Shown here piece after piece: positions 8,859 through 16,586 of a DNA stretch of 32,840 nucleotides; the first letter of the stretch is position 1, and every line of letters starts with the position of its first letter. A program made the position numbers and the translations under genes. Location: positions 1 through 32,840 of the forward strand of contig OUUY01000068.1 of NCBI GenBank assembly GCA_900302705.1, given 5' to 3'. Source of the stretch: Candidatus Sulfobium mesophilum (GTDB lineage Bacteria; Nitrospirota; Thermodesulfovibrionia; Thermodesulfovibrionales; UBA6898). The notes below the pieces were generated by a model, which worked only from the letters and a program-made list of their open reading frames with translations, ran no database searches and had not been told where the DNA came from.

Positions 8859-9138
8859 TTCCCGCAGGTAATGCGCGTGCCTAAAGTATAAACAGGCAAT
8901 AATTTTCCTTTCACGTAATACGCTGTCGGTTCCTATGATAGAAGAAAGAGCCCCGAGCTGATGTGATTCATATCACAGATGACTGGAATTGTGATTAAAT
9001 GCAGGGCATTCTGAGACCCAACGTCTGACCAATAAAGAAGGAGAAAAGGAGTGCAACCGCGAAAATAATAAAAATAATTTTTGAACTTACTTGCGACGCT
9101 CGAAAAACTTGCCTCCTAGCACGAATATTTTTCTCGCA
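8859..9138. other. intergenic region upstream of the GGDEF-EAL gene
   Basis: About 280 bases without a supported gene. It holds the CRP-type palindrome at 8962-8977 (listed separately). On the plus strand a strong ribosome-binding-like AAGGAGAAAAGGAG near 9039-9052 leads only to a five-codon frame, so no gene follows it. Confidence 0.4.
8962..8977. promoter_or_regulatory. CRP/FNR-family operator
   Basis: TGTGATTCATATCACA is a perfect match to the CRP-type consensus TGTGA-N6-TCACA, with 6-bp arms TGTGAT/ATCACA. It lies about 115-145 bp upstream of the possible starts of the minus-strand GGDEF-EAL gene, in a spacer where a regulator could act on it. The motif is seen directly; which CRP/FNR-family protein binds is not known. 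Confidence 0.6.
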
Positions 9139-9558
9139 TCACTTGCGGCGGTTGATTAGCCATTGTTCATGGTTCTTATCTAATGTAACATCAAGCCATT
9201 CCAGAGCTTCCTCGATGCTCTTGAAAACTGCCGTTTTGAGGCCAATGCCATCAACAAGTGCCCGATGCACTTGTGAGGAGCTATATATATCATCCTTCGG
9301 TGATACGAAGGCGCATCTCTCGCCGGTAAACGCACTTGAAAATCTTACCTTCATCCGTGCGATTGAATATCCTTCTTCCGGAGAAATTCTGATGCTATCA
9401 ACACTTCTGTAATCGACGAGCTTTTTCATTGGCGCCTTATACCTATCGTCCATGGCCAAGGTGGTAAGATGTTCCATTACATCAGTGCCGGTAATCACGC
9501 CGGAGCCCTTTGCCAGCACTAATTTTTTGCCCATAATTATGTCATATTCAATAGACAT
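9139..9558 (-). CDS. STAS/SpoIIAA-like small protein
   Basis: A 139-residue soluble protein. The pattern MSIEYDIIMGKKLVLAKGSG, a central KLVDYRSVDSI strand and a closing KTAVFKSIEEALEWL helix resembles the STAS/SpoIIAA-like fold seen in many environmental genomes (unknown function, possibly lipid or protein interaction). The frame extends upstream to 9777, but the ATG at 9558 has GGAG seven bases ahead and removes a long implausible N-terminus. It is a single gene between the c-di-GMP enzyme and the decayed M23 gene. The call is by pattern only. Confidence 0.6.
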   Translation of the reverse strand: MSIEYDIIMGKKLVLAKGSGVITGTDVMEHLTTLAMDDRYKAPMKKLVDYRSVDSIRISPEEGYSIARMKVRFSSAFTGERCAFVSPKDDIYSSSQVHRALVDGIGLKTAVFKSIEEALEWLDVTLDKNHEQWLINRRK

Positions 9559-9700
9559 TTCATATCTCCGTGCTAATGGACATTGATTATATAAACTTCC
9601 AGTTTGGTAGCCACTGTCTAAATATATTACATCACAAGAAACGGTGTAAGAAACAAGACCCGGCGAACGTTGTGCTTTTACACCGCCGTCCTGTATTCGA

Positions 9701-10574
9701 TCAGGCGATCTTCCTCTCAAAAAAATAGTGTGTTTTATTTTTGAGTTCAATGTCCTGCTGTGGAAGCCAGTTGTCATCCTGTTTTACTTGTGCTCTGCTG
9801 AATTTAAAAAGGTTTTCGAATAATGGGAAATACCGCTCACTGCTCATGACCTGAATATGAAGGTGGGGTTGGATTGATGATCCGGAGTTTCCTACTTCGC
9901 CAATATGTTGACCAGCACTCACGGTATCGCCTTTCTTCATACGCACAGAGTCCTTTTTCAAATGACACACCAAGAATAAAAATTATTTGCGCGGATCATA
10001 ATGTGCTTGCCGAAAGCCCCAAAACCGTCAGACACTTGGGCTTGTTGAAGAGCAGTGAGAGCAGATCATAGATAAAGGATTTTTTCCGGCGGTCGTCTTC
10101 GGCGTCGTGACTCGCAACAACAATTCCATCTACAGGAGAGAACACCGGGCTGGACCATGTCAAGGTGTCTTCTACCGGAATAAATCTGAACAAATGCCTT
10201 AGGAAGTTGCCTTTGCTATAAAGCGAATTATTCTCATCTTCCCTGAGAAAATCAAATGCAAGGACAGGATGGCCGGGAGGATTGTAAATCACCCAGTTGC
10301 CCATAACCGGCGACTCAATGACGATGTCTGGTGCGTGAATCTTGAGTTTCCTGTGCGCTCATGATAGAGCTATAGGGCCTGTCTGCGGTCAACGTACTCT
10401 TCGCCTGCATCAGCAGTATCTCTTTCAACAATTCCTTTGTTGGCAGCGAGACAGACATTTCTGTCAGGAAAAACTCAGGTCGTGATAATATTGAGAAAAT
10501 TCTGTCAGGAATATTATTATGCCGCTTCCATATAATATACTCTCACCTAAATTTTCGAAGGGGCCTGTTGGCTG
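9701..10574 (-). pseudogene. M23-family metallopeptidase, frameshifted remnant
   Basis: Consecutive pieces of one recognisable protein lie in different frames. A piece at about 10574-10315 (unrecognised N-terminal part ending MSAQETQ) shifts near 10340-10355 into a second frame containing KIHAPDIVIESPVMGNWVIY and PVFSPVDGIVVASHD (to 9996). The sequence GFGAFGKHIMIRANNFYS follows in a third frame. A further shift at about 9975-9985 leads to LVCHLKKDSVRMKKGD and the M23 metal motif GNSGSSIQPHLHIQV (HxH) in the frame ending at 9701. M23 peptidases cut peptidoglycan cross-links in the envelope. At least three frame changes make it non-functional unless the assembly is wrong. The first part may belong to another protein. 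Confidence 0.7.
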
Positions 10575-10681
10575 TCATTTTCCCACTTCTAACAGCCCAA
10601 AATGATTGAAGGAAGAATTCAAGCAAGAACCGGGGCTTGGAGGAATAGCGAAAAAAATAGGCGGTAGCTGCTCAAAAAAAA

Positions 10682-11320
10682 TTATTCTATCATCAGGCCG
10701 TTGGGCAGTTCGTCCGTGTCATCGGGCCTGATAGGAAAATGAGTCGCGAGAAGTTGACCGGCTTCCTTGATCGCATCGCAGAGCGCATCGCATGCCCGGC
10801 CATCAGCGATGCCCTTTGACACCTGTGCGGCAAATTTGTTCAGGGTATCCTGTCCAATTTTTTCGTGTATCCCCTTGTCGGCAAGTACCCAGACCTTGTG
10901 CTCAAGGATACTGATAAAAAACAGAACGCCTGTACGCTCCTTAGTTCTGGTCAAACCCTTTTCATGAAAGGCCCTAATTGCCCGATGGCGCACTGCGCGC
11001 TCTCTTCTGCGTGCGCTGAGGAAGGCCGTCCTGAGAGGATGGTATTTTCTTAAAATCAACCTGAAGGGGAAAAATAAAAGAAATGCCAATGGGACGAAAA
11101 ACCAAAGCGAAGAATGAAGAAATAGGGCGGATATGATCAGTGATAGCAGACTGCCGAGGACAACACTTCCTATCACCTCGCCGTCGAGGTAGTCGTCACT
11201 TCTGTCTACCACCATCACAACGACCTCGCCGATGGTACAGCACTCCACGTCCTTGGTAGTCTGCTGTATTCGCTCCCGCTCTTCCTTAGTAAAGAACTGT
11301 TCTGCCCTTGAAAGTCCCAT
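10682..11320 (-). CDS. TPM-domain membrane protein
   Basis: A 212-residue protein with an N-terminal short TPM-like part (TKEERERIQQ, IGEVVVMVVDRSDDY), two hydrophobic segments at about 50-90, a basic stretch, and a second TPM-like half (TGVLFFISILEHKVWVLADK, AQVSKGIADG). TPM-domain proteins commonly sit next to LemA; a role in envelope or photosystem assembly is known for distant relatives, but the bacterial function is unclear. It begins at ATG 11320, overlapping the stop of the upstream TPM gene by one base (TAATG), so the two are translationally coupled. Confidence 0.75.
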   Translation of the reverse strand: MGLSRAEQFFTKEERERIQQTTKDVECCTIGEVVVMVVDRSDDYLDGEVIGSVVLGSLLSLIISALFLHSSLWFFVPLAFLLFFPFRLILRKYHPLRTAFLSARRRERAVRHRAIRAFHEKGLTRTKERTGVLFFISILEHKVWVLADKGIHEKIGQDTLNKFAAQVSKGIADGRACDALCDAIKEAGQLLATHFPIRPDDTDELPNGLMIE

Positions 11321-12381
11321 TACCAGTCTCCTGAGGCGCCGCCGCCGCCGAAGTCGCCGCCGCCCCCACCGCTAAAGCCACCACCACCGAAGTCCCTGCC
11401 ACCGCCTCCGCTGCCAAAACCTCCTCCGTAAAACCCTCCGGGCCAGAACCCACCTCCGCCTCGTCCACCGCCCGAAAAGAGCAATGGGAGAAGCAGTCCT
11501 GCTATAAGACCTATGACAGCCAGGGCCAGAAATCCAATAAGGCCAAGGGATATTGAGGATAGAAAAAAACTCAATGGCAATCCCAAAGCCCCTCCTATCG
11601 CACCGAGCGGGCGGGACATGCTTCCCAGAACAACGACGGCTATGCCGGCAAAGATGAGGAATGTCATGAAGCGGGACGAATTCTCGTGTCTCTTCGTCCG
11701 GTGACCGTTCTCGGCTTTGAACTCTCCCCGCGTAGCATCTATAAGTGCCGATACCCCTGCAACAAACCCGCCGTCATAATCTCCCCTCTTAAATCTCGGC
11801 TTTACCACCAGGTCTATTATTCTTCCCGCCATGAGGTCGGTCAACTTGCCTTCGAGTCCCCGCCCCACTTCGATTCTCATCTTTCTATCCTGCTTTGAGA
11901 CGACGAAGATCACTCCGTTGTCTTTTCCTTTCTGCCCTATCTTCCATGCCTCTGCGACCTTAATTCCATAGTCCTCGATTGCGTCTCCTTCAAGAGAAGG
12001 AACGGTGAGGATTACAATCTGGGTCGAGTCCGTCTGCTCAAAGTTCCTTAGCTCGTTTTCGAGTCCGGCCTTCGCCTCGGGAGAAATCATATTGGCGTAG
12101 TCATTCACATATCCCTGAAGCTTAGGTACATCAAGGGCAAAGACAGGACAGACAACAAATAACAGAGTGACTGTTACGAGGAAAAAAAAGCGGGCGACGT
12201 GGTTGCTACGCGCGACTTGGATGTTTGTCGGTAATAATTCTCTGCGAAGTGACGCACCCACAGCCTCGACTGTTTGAGGGCCGAAGTAATTCGGGCCCAG
12301 TTTCGAGGCTGTAGCGAAACGAGCCGCAGAATTGTCGAAAAATCTCCCCGGAATGCGAGAAGTTATCACGTCGTCTGCCAC
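11320..12381 (-). CDS. YgcG-like TPM-domain protein with Gly-rich C-terminus
   Basis: A 353-residue protein. A hydrophobic signal-like segment (FFFLVTVTLLFVVCPVFALD, about 64-83) precedes the TPM domain (YVNDYANMISPEAKAGLE through KPRFKRGDYDGGF), then two or three membrane segments (about 238-305) and a tail of nearly pure Gly with Phe/Ser, ending GGGASGDW, typical of this family. The GTG at 12381 lies six bases after the lemA stop. The first about 60 residues are not family-like and are encoded by a palindromic element (12260-12312 and flanks); no ATG, GTG or TTG lies near the signal peptide. The lemA-TPM-TPM order is conserved in many bacteria. Confidence 0.8.
   Translation of the reverse strand: MADDVITSRIPGRFFDNSAARFATASKLGPNYFGPQTVEAVGASLRRELLPTNIQVARSNHVARFFFLVTVTLLFVVCPVFALDVPKLQGYVNDYANMISPEAKAGLENELRNFEQTDSTQIVILTVPSLEGDAIEDYGIKVAEAWKIGQKGKDNGVIFVVSKQDRKMRIEVGRGLEGKLTDLMAGRIIDLVVKPRFKRGDYDGGFVAGVSALIDATRGEFKAENGHRTKRHENSSRFMTFLIFAGIAVVVLGSMSRPLGAIGGALGLPLSFFLSSISLGLIGFLALAVIGLIAGLLLPLLFSGGGRGGGGFWPGGFYGGGFGSGGGGRDFGGGGFSGGGGGDFGGGGASGDW
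12260..12312. repeat. palindromic element inside the 5' end of the TPM gene
   Basis: Outer arms ACAGCCTCGA (12260-12269) and TCGAGGCTGT (12303-12312) are exact reverse complements, and an inner stem GGGCC-GAA / TTC-GGGCCC (12278-12298) forms a second hairpin. A further stem CGAAAC/GTTTCG overlaps the right arm. This nested symmetry is typical of dispersed hairpin repeats (REP- or MITE-like). The full element probably runs from about 12205 to 12365, which covers the non-family N-terminus of the TPM protein. Confidence 0.55.
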
Positions 12382-12387
12382 TGGTTA

Positions 12388-12981
12388 CTAAAACTGTACC
12401 TTCGGCGCTTTTTCTGCTCCGGCCTCGGCCTTGAAGGGCTCCTTCAATTTCAGGTGAAGGAGCAGACTATTAGTAAGACTGTTGGGGAATGTCCTTATTG
12501 AGACGTTAAAAGTCTCGACTGCCTTGTTATAGCGGACACGGGCAACGTTAATCCTGTTTTCGGTGCCTTCGAGCTGGTGCTGAAGGTCCTGAAAATTTTG
12601 GTTTGCCTTCAGGTCAGGATATTTCTCGACGACTACCATCAGCCGCTGCAGAGCGCTCGACAGCGCGCCCTGGGCCTGCTGAAACTGCTCCAGTGCCTGA
12701 GGGTTGTTTATCATATCCTTGGTCATCTGGATCGAGCCTACTTTTGCCCTTGCCTCAGTCACCTGGGTAAGCGTTTCTTTTTCGTGCTTAGCGTAGGCCT
12801 TGACGACCTCTACAAGGTTAGGGATAAGGTCGGTCCTTCTCTGATATGAAGCCTCAACATCTCCCCATGCAGCCTTCACCGCCTCTTCGTTTGCCTGCAT
12901 CACATTGTAGCCGCAGCCTGAGAGCCCGACCAGCGTTGCGGCAAAAATAATAAAAGCAATATGCCTCACGTGTTTCTTCAT
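12388..12981 (-). CDS. lemA: LemA family lipoprotein
   Basis: A 197-residue protein whose N-terminus ([20 protein letters not shown]) leads to the lipobox LSGC (Cys23), so it is probably an outer- or inner-membrane lipoprotein. The LemA core is clear: [28 protein letters not shown], and the terminal [18 protein letters not shown]. The start at 12981 has AAGGAGG five bases upstream, preferred over a longer frame from 13062. It is followed within six bases by the TPM gene; the function of LemA/TPM clusters is not established. Confidence 0.92.
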   Translation of the reverse strand: MKKHVRHIAFIIFAATLVGLSGCGYNVMQANEEAVKAAWGDVEASYQRRTDLIPNLVEVVKAYAKHEKETLTQVTEARAKVGSIQMTKDMINNPQALEQFQQAQGALSSALQRLMVVVEKYPDLKANQNFQDLQHQLEGTENRINVARVRYNKAVETFNVSIRTFPNSLTNSLLLHLKLKEPFKAEAGAEKAPKVQF

Positions 12982-13058
12982 ATATTCCTCCTTAAGAAAG
13001 ATCGATGAAATGTATTTTAGAACAAATATGACATGAAATCTATCAACAGGCTGATCCC

Positions 13059-13151
13059 TCAATCCGTCTCGACACTGCGTACAGACAGCACCGGAGCGAA
13101 TTCATCGGCGCTGTCCTCACGCGCATATATCTTGACGATAGTCCTGATCAC
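13059..13151 (-). CDS. possible 30-aa mini-ORF coupled to the aminotransferase
   Basis: GTG at 13151-13149 overlaps the TGA of the aminotransferase gene (GTGA), the classic layout for coupled translation, and a 30-codon frame follows to TGA at 13059. The peptide ([18 protein letters not shown] within it) and its codons look like real coding sequence, similar to the C-terminal end of some protein. It has no Shine-Dalgarno of its own. It may be a true small gene, a remnant, or a frameshifted extension. Confidence 0.3.
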   Translation of the reverse strand: MIRTIVKIYAREDSADEFAPVLSVRSVETD

Positions 13152-14323
13152 AGGAGCCGTTTGATTTTTGAGAACGCCTCTTCAATTATGTGGGGCTCGG
13201 GCAGGAATGTGCTCCTGAAATAGACGCCGTCCTCCTGTCTTCCAAAGCCGGAACCGGGGACGAAAACAACCCCTTCCTTAAGTGCGGCCCGCACGAACTG
13301 CAGATCTTTTCGCCATTTCTGACTTTCTATTCTTATGAAGGCATAGAATGCTCCCTTAGGCACCGGAAAGGAAAGCGGCAGTTTGCCGGCCATCTTTATG
13401 AACGTGTTCCGTCGTTCTATGAGTTTCCGGTTCATATCGGCTATATATGCCGGATATGAAGGGTGTACCATCGCCACCGCGGCGGCCTTCTGGTACTCCC
13501 AGTTTACCGAAAGACGCTGATTGCACAGAAGAAAGAAGGCATTTTTTACCTCTGCCCACCTTTCGCCGTGGAAGGCCACCCATCCGATCCTTGCACCTGT
13601 GTAGCTGAAGTCCTTGGAAAGCGAACTGCCGTATATAAACGGCACCTTCCCTCTGGCGATCTTCCGGAAATCTACCGGCTTGCCTTCCAGTATCAGCCGG
13701 TCGTAAGAGCCGTCATAGAAAATAGGGACATCATATTCGGAACAGAGTTTCACAACTTCAGCGAGGTTCTTTTCAGAATACAGTGAGCCAAGGGGATTAT
13801 TGGGGTTTATGATCACCATCGCCTTCGCCCCTTCAATCTTTTTTGACAGATTCGCTACGTCTATCTGGCCGTCGGCATCGTGTCTATAAAAAACGCTGTC
13901 GCCTTCAAACTGCTTGGCCTTGCTGAGATAAAGCGGGTAGACCGGATTGGGAAGCAATACCTTTTCCCCAAACCCTATGAATGAGTGAAAGAAGAAGTCT
14001 ATCCCCTCGGTAAGACCCGCCACAGCGAAGACGTCCTCAGGTTTGCACTTCTCAATCTTGGCAACTGTATTTCTGAACTCTTCATCGCCTTCAGAGGGCG
14101 CGTAGCCTTTCCAGTTTTCGGCCAGCGCAACTTTCACCTGATCGGCGATCACTCTAAACGGCTCGAAGCCGTACTGGGGAGGATCGCCGATATTAAGGTA
14201 AATCATCTTCTTGCCCTTGGCCTCTTCGCGCTTTGCCTCCATAACAATATCCCTTATGGGGTAGCTTACGACGTTCATCCTCTCTGTGGGCCTGTAAGGC
14301 AACTGACGTCTGAGATGTATCAT
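13148..14323 (-). CDS. class-I PLP aminotransferase (alanine/aspartate type)
   Basis: A 391-residue fold-type-I aminotransferase. NIGDPPQYGF (substrate loop, about 44-53), the NPNNPLG motif at 173-179, the PLP lysine K237 in SSLSKDFSYTGARIGW, and a C-terminal R in YFRSTFLPEP (carboxylate binding) fit the AlaA/AspC-like group. It probably exchanges amino groups between alanine or aspartate and 2-oxoglutarate; the substrate cannot be fixed from sequence. The ATG at 14323 has GAGG eight bases upstream. It heads the minus-strand run into lemA. Confidence 0.88.
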   Translation of the reverse strand: MIHLRRQLPYRPTERMNVVSYPIRDIVMEAKREEAKGKKMIYLNIGDPPQYGFEPFRVIADQVKVALAENWKGYAPSEGDEEFRNTVAKIEKCKPEDVFAVAGLTEGIDFFFHSFIGFGEKVLLPNPVYPLYLSKAKQFEGDSVFYRHDADGQIDVANLSKKIEGAKAMVIINPNNPLGSLYSEKNLAEVVKLCSEYDVPIFYDGSYDRLILEGKPVDFRKIARGKVPFIYGSSLSKDFSYTGARIGWVAFHGERWAEVKNAFFLLCNQRLSVNWEYQKAAAVAMVHPSYPAYIADMNRKLIERRNTFIKMAGKLPLSFPVPKGAFYAFIRIESQKWRKDLQFVRAALKEGVVFVPGSGFGRQEDGVYFRSTFLPEPHIIEEAFSKIKRLL

Positions 14324-14489
14324 TTAATTTTCCTCATTCCAGTCAATGCGTCGCCCTGAAGGTTTTGCAGGGGGACACTATGGACAATGGAACTCTCCTG
14401 AATATTTTATATTAGTGAAGAATAACACTTGGAAAAGGGATTTGACAAGAAAGCATGACCAGACGAAATGTGAAGACAACCTACAAGAA

Positions 14490-15641
14490 TCAGCTGTTAA
14501 GGTCCCTGCTTACCTCTTCTTCGGTCAGAAGTCGCTTGCCCCCGATGAACCTCTTGAGATAATAGGGGGTTTCAAGACTGTCGATAGTAACTTTCTTTCC
14601 CCGCGAAGATGCATGAATGAAAAGATTATTCCCGAGATAGATGCCCACATGCGAAGGAAAGGAAGCGTAAGTCCGGAAGAAAACAAGGTCGCCGATGGTC
14701 AATTCTTCCTTGTCCACGGTCTCGCCACCTGCCTGAAACTGTTCTCTGGCGGTCCTTGGAAGTTCGATACCAAGGAATCCGTATACCTTCTTGACGTAGG
14801 CCGAACAATCAATGCCCATAATGCTGTTGCCGCCGAACTTATAAGGGATATTGACCAGCTTTTTTGCGAAGGTTACAAGCTTGTCGGACATCGGCTTTTC
14901 TGTGAATTCTTCCGTCTGTGAAGCCTTCTTGATCTCTTCCTCAATATTGACGTTCCTTCCAATCGCCTCACTAATGCTGTCGGCAGTTGGCAGGTCCACC
15001 TTTTCTTCCAGATAAAGTTTTTGGCCGACCAACAGGGAGGGAGATTCTATTTCGTTCAACTTCATAAGGTCATCGGGTTCCATATCGAATTTCTTAGCTA
15101 TCTTCCACAGGGTATCGCCCTTTTTTACTATGTAAGTCTTCGGGCCTATATGCTTAACCAGGAGTTTACGACCTTTCTTCAGCTTGGCGGACTTAAGGTG
15201 ATTTAATTCTTTCAGGTCATCGGGGGATATCGAATATTTTCTTGAGATCGAAGCTATGGTATCGCCTTTTTTTACTGTGTGATAAAGATTGTCGGTCGCG
15301 GTTGCTTTTATAGCCGAAGCTTCAGATTCCTTTTGCCTGCCCGGGCGTGCCGACTTTTCCGCGCCGGCGACTTCTTTATCCTGTGCTGCGGGCTTTCCGC
15401 TCTTTTTTGTTGCTGTTTTGGCACCCGGAATAATAATAATTGTCCCAGGCTTAATATGTTTCGCCGGAACGTTATTCTCCTTTTGCAGGTCATCGACGCT
15501 TACTTTAAATTTCTTCGCGATGCGTGAAAGGGTATCCCCTTTTTTAACCTTGTATTCCACTGAAGCATGAACTGTGGATGCGATGAATAAAGAGACGATA
15601 ATGAAGAAAAAGGATGAGGACCATTTGAAATACGTCTTCAT
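14490..15641 (-). CDS. exported cell-wall hydrolase: three LysM repeats plus NlpC/P60
   Basis: A 383-residue protein with a signal peptide (1-27, ending STVHA), LysM repeats at about 29-72, 119-163 and 169-212 (each starting YKVKKGDTL, YHTVKKGDTI or YIVKKGDTL), and an NlpC/P60 domain from about 255 with catalytic C279 (GIDCSAYVKK), H331 (SHVGIYLG) and H343 (FIHAS). LysM modules bind peptidoglycan; NlpC/P60 cuts gamma-D-Glu-DAP bonds, probably for septation or wall remodelling. Its ATG overlaps the scpB stop (ATGA), coupling it to chromosome-segregation gene expression. The linker between LysM1 and LysM2 is Lys/Ala-rich. Confidence 0.93.
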   Translation of the reverse strand: MKTYFKWSSSFFFIIVSLFIASTVHASVEYKVKKGDTLSRIAKKFKVSVDDLQKENNVPAKHIKPGTIIIIPGAKTATKKSGKPAAQDKEVAGAEKSARPGRQKESEASAIKATATDNLYHTVKKGDTIASISRKYSISPDDLKELNHLKSAKLKKGRKLLVKHIGPKTYIVKKGDTLWKIAKKFDMEPDDLMKLNEIESPSLLVGQKLYLEEKVDLPTADSISEAIGRNVNIEEEIKKASQTEEFTEKPMSDKLVTFAKKLVNIPYKFGGNSIMGIDCSAYVKKVYGFLGIELPRTAREQFQAGGETVDKEELTIGDLVFFRTYASFPSHVGIYLGNNLFIHASSRGKKVTIDSLETPYYLKRFIGGKRLLTEEEVSRDLNS

Positions 15642-16168
15642 GCAGCTTCCTCGCGAGTTAATTCGGAGATTGTCGGCAGTTCCGTCAAGTCCTTCAAGCC
15701 GAAATACTGAAGAAACTCGCGCGTAGTTGCATACAGGAGAGGCTTGCCCGGCACCTCTTTGCGTCCTAAGATCTTGATAAGTCTTCTGTCAAGAAGGGTC
15801 TTCATCACACCGTCTGAGTTAACGCCCCTTATCTGTTCGAGTTCCGCCTTGATAATAGGCTGCTTGTAAGCAATTATTGCCAGGGTTTCCAGTGCCGGCA
15901 TGGAGAGTTTCCCAGAAGGGGAGGTGCTTTTGTATTTCTTTATCCATTGGGCGTTCTGAGGGTTAGTCACCATCTGGTAGCCGTTTGCGATCTCCTGTAT
16001 GAGCAGTCCGCCTTCCCTGTCTTTATATTCAACTATCATTTCGTCGAGGAGTTGCTTAATATCAGATTCAGGGAGTTCCGTGACGTTTTTCAATTCGGCG
16101 AGCGAAAGAGGTTCTCCCGATACGAACAAGAGTGCCTCTATGAGGGATTTCTTCTCTTTCGTTTCCAA
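15638..16168 (-). CDS. scpB: segregation and condensation protein B
   Basis: ScpB, the kleisin-binding winged-helix subunit of the SMC condensin complex. Visible are IEALLFVSGEPLSL at the N-terminus and ALETLAIIAYKQPI, AELEQIRGVNSDGVMKTLLD and GRPxLY-like GKPLLYATTREFLQYFGL, which define the family. I start it at TTG 16168 because this gives the usual N-terminus (ETKEKKSLIEALLFVSG, 176 aa); a longer frame from TTG 16207 adds an aromatic-rich, non-family stretch. Neither start has a good ribosome-binding site. Its end overlaps the LysM gene by four bases. scpA is not in the window. Confidence 0.92.
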   Translation of the reverse strand: METKEKKSLIEALLFVSGEPLSLAELKNVTELPESDIKQLLDEMIVEYKDREGGLLIQEIANGYQMVTNPQNAQWIKKYKSTSPSGKLSMPALETLAIIAYKQPIIKAELEQIRGVNSDGVMKTLLDRRLIKILGRKEVPGKPLLYATTREFLQYFGLKDLTELPTISELTREEAA

Positions 16169-16415
16169 AGTGAACCAAATATACCAGAACGGTTTGAAAA
16201 AAATCAATTAAAAGACATGATAAATAAAGTAGCATATATATAATCTATAAGTGTCGAGCACATGCTGAGTCTGTTTGGATGAAGTTCTCTACAATATTAT
16301 TTAGCCGCGCGCGGCATCGGAGGAACTTTATTATGGTTATATCGCTGGTTGTATTCGGCGGCACGGTCGTATAAAATGTTTCTAGATTCTTAAAATAAAA
16401 CTCCGAGGTACTATC

Positions 16416-16577
16416 ATGAAAAAATGGAAATGTACGATTTGCGGTTATATCTATGATCCCGAACTAGGCGACCCCGACAGCGGTGTTGCTCCGGGCACTG
16501 CCTTCGAAAATATTCCTGATGAATGGGTCTGTCCTATCTGCGGCGCGTCCAAGGACCAGTTCGAAAAAGAAGACTGA
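16416..16577 (+). CDS. rubredoxin
   Basis: A 53-residue rubredoxin. The four iron ligands are C6, C9 ([14 protein letters not shown]) and C39, C42 ([12 protein letters not shown]); length and the PDEWVCP block are textbook. Rubredoxins carry one electron on a Fe(Cys)4 centre, often to oxygen- or peroxide-reducing enzymes in anaerobes. The ATG at 16416 has GAGG seven bases upstream. It is a lone plus-strand gene between divergent scpB and convergent dapB; its partner is not evident nearby. Confidence 0.97.
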   Translation: MKKWKCTICGYIYDPELGDPDSGVAPGTAFENIPDEWVCPICGASKDQFEKED

Positions 16578-16586
16578 GCGTTTCTC

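Noticed and set aside
9039-9070. Strong Shine-Dalgarno-like AAGGAGAAAAGGAG on the plus strand
   Set aside because: The following GTG frame ends after five codons; no gene follows.
16333-16374. Thirteen-codon hydrophobic frame (MVISLVVFGGTVV) with GGAGG nine bases upstream
   Set aside because: The ribosome-binding site is good, but 13 codons without a known counterpart are not enough to call a gene.
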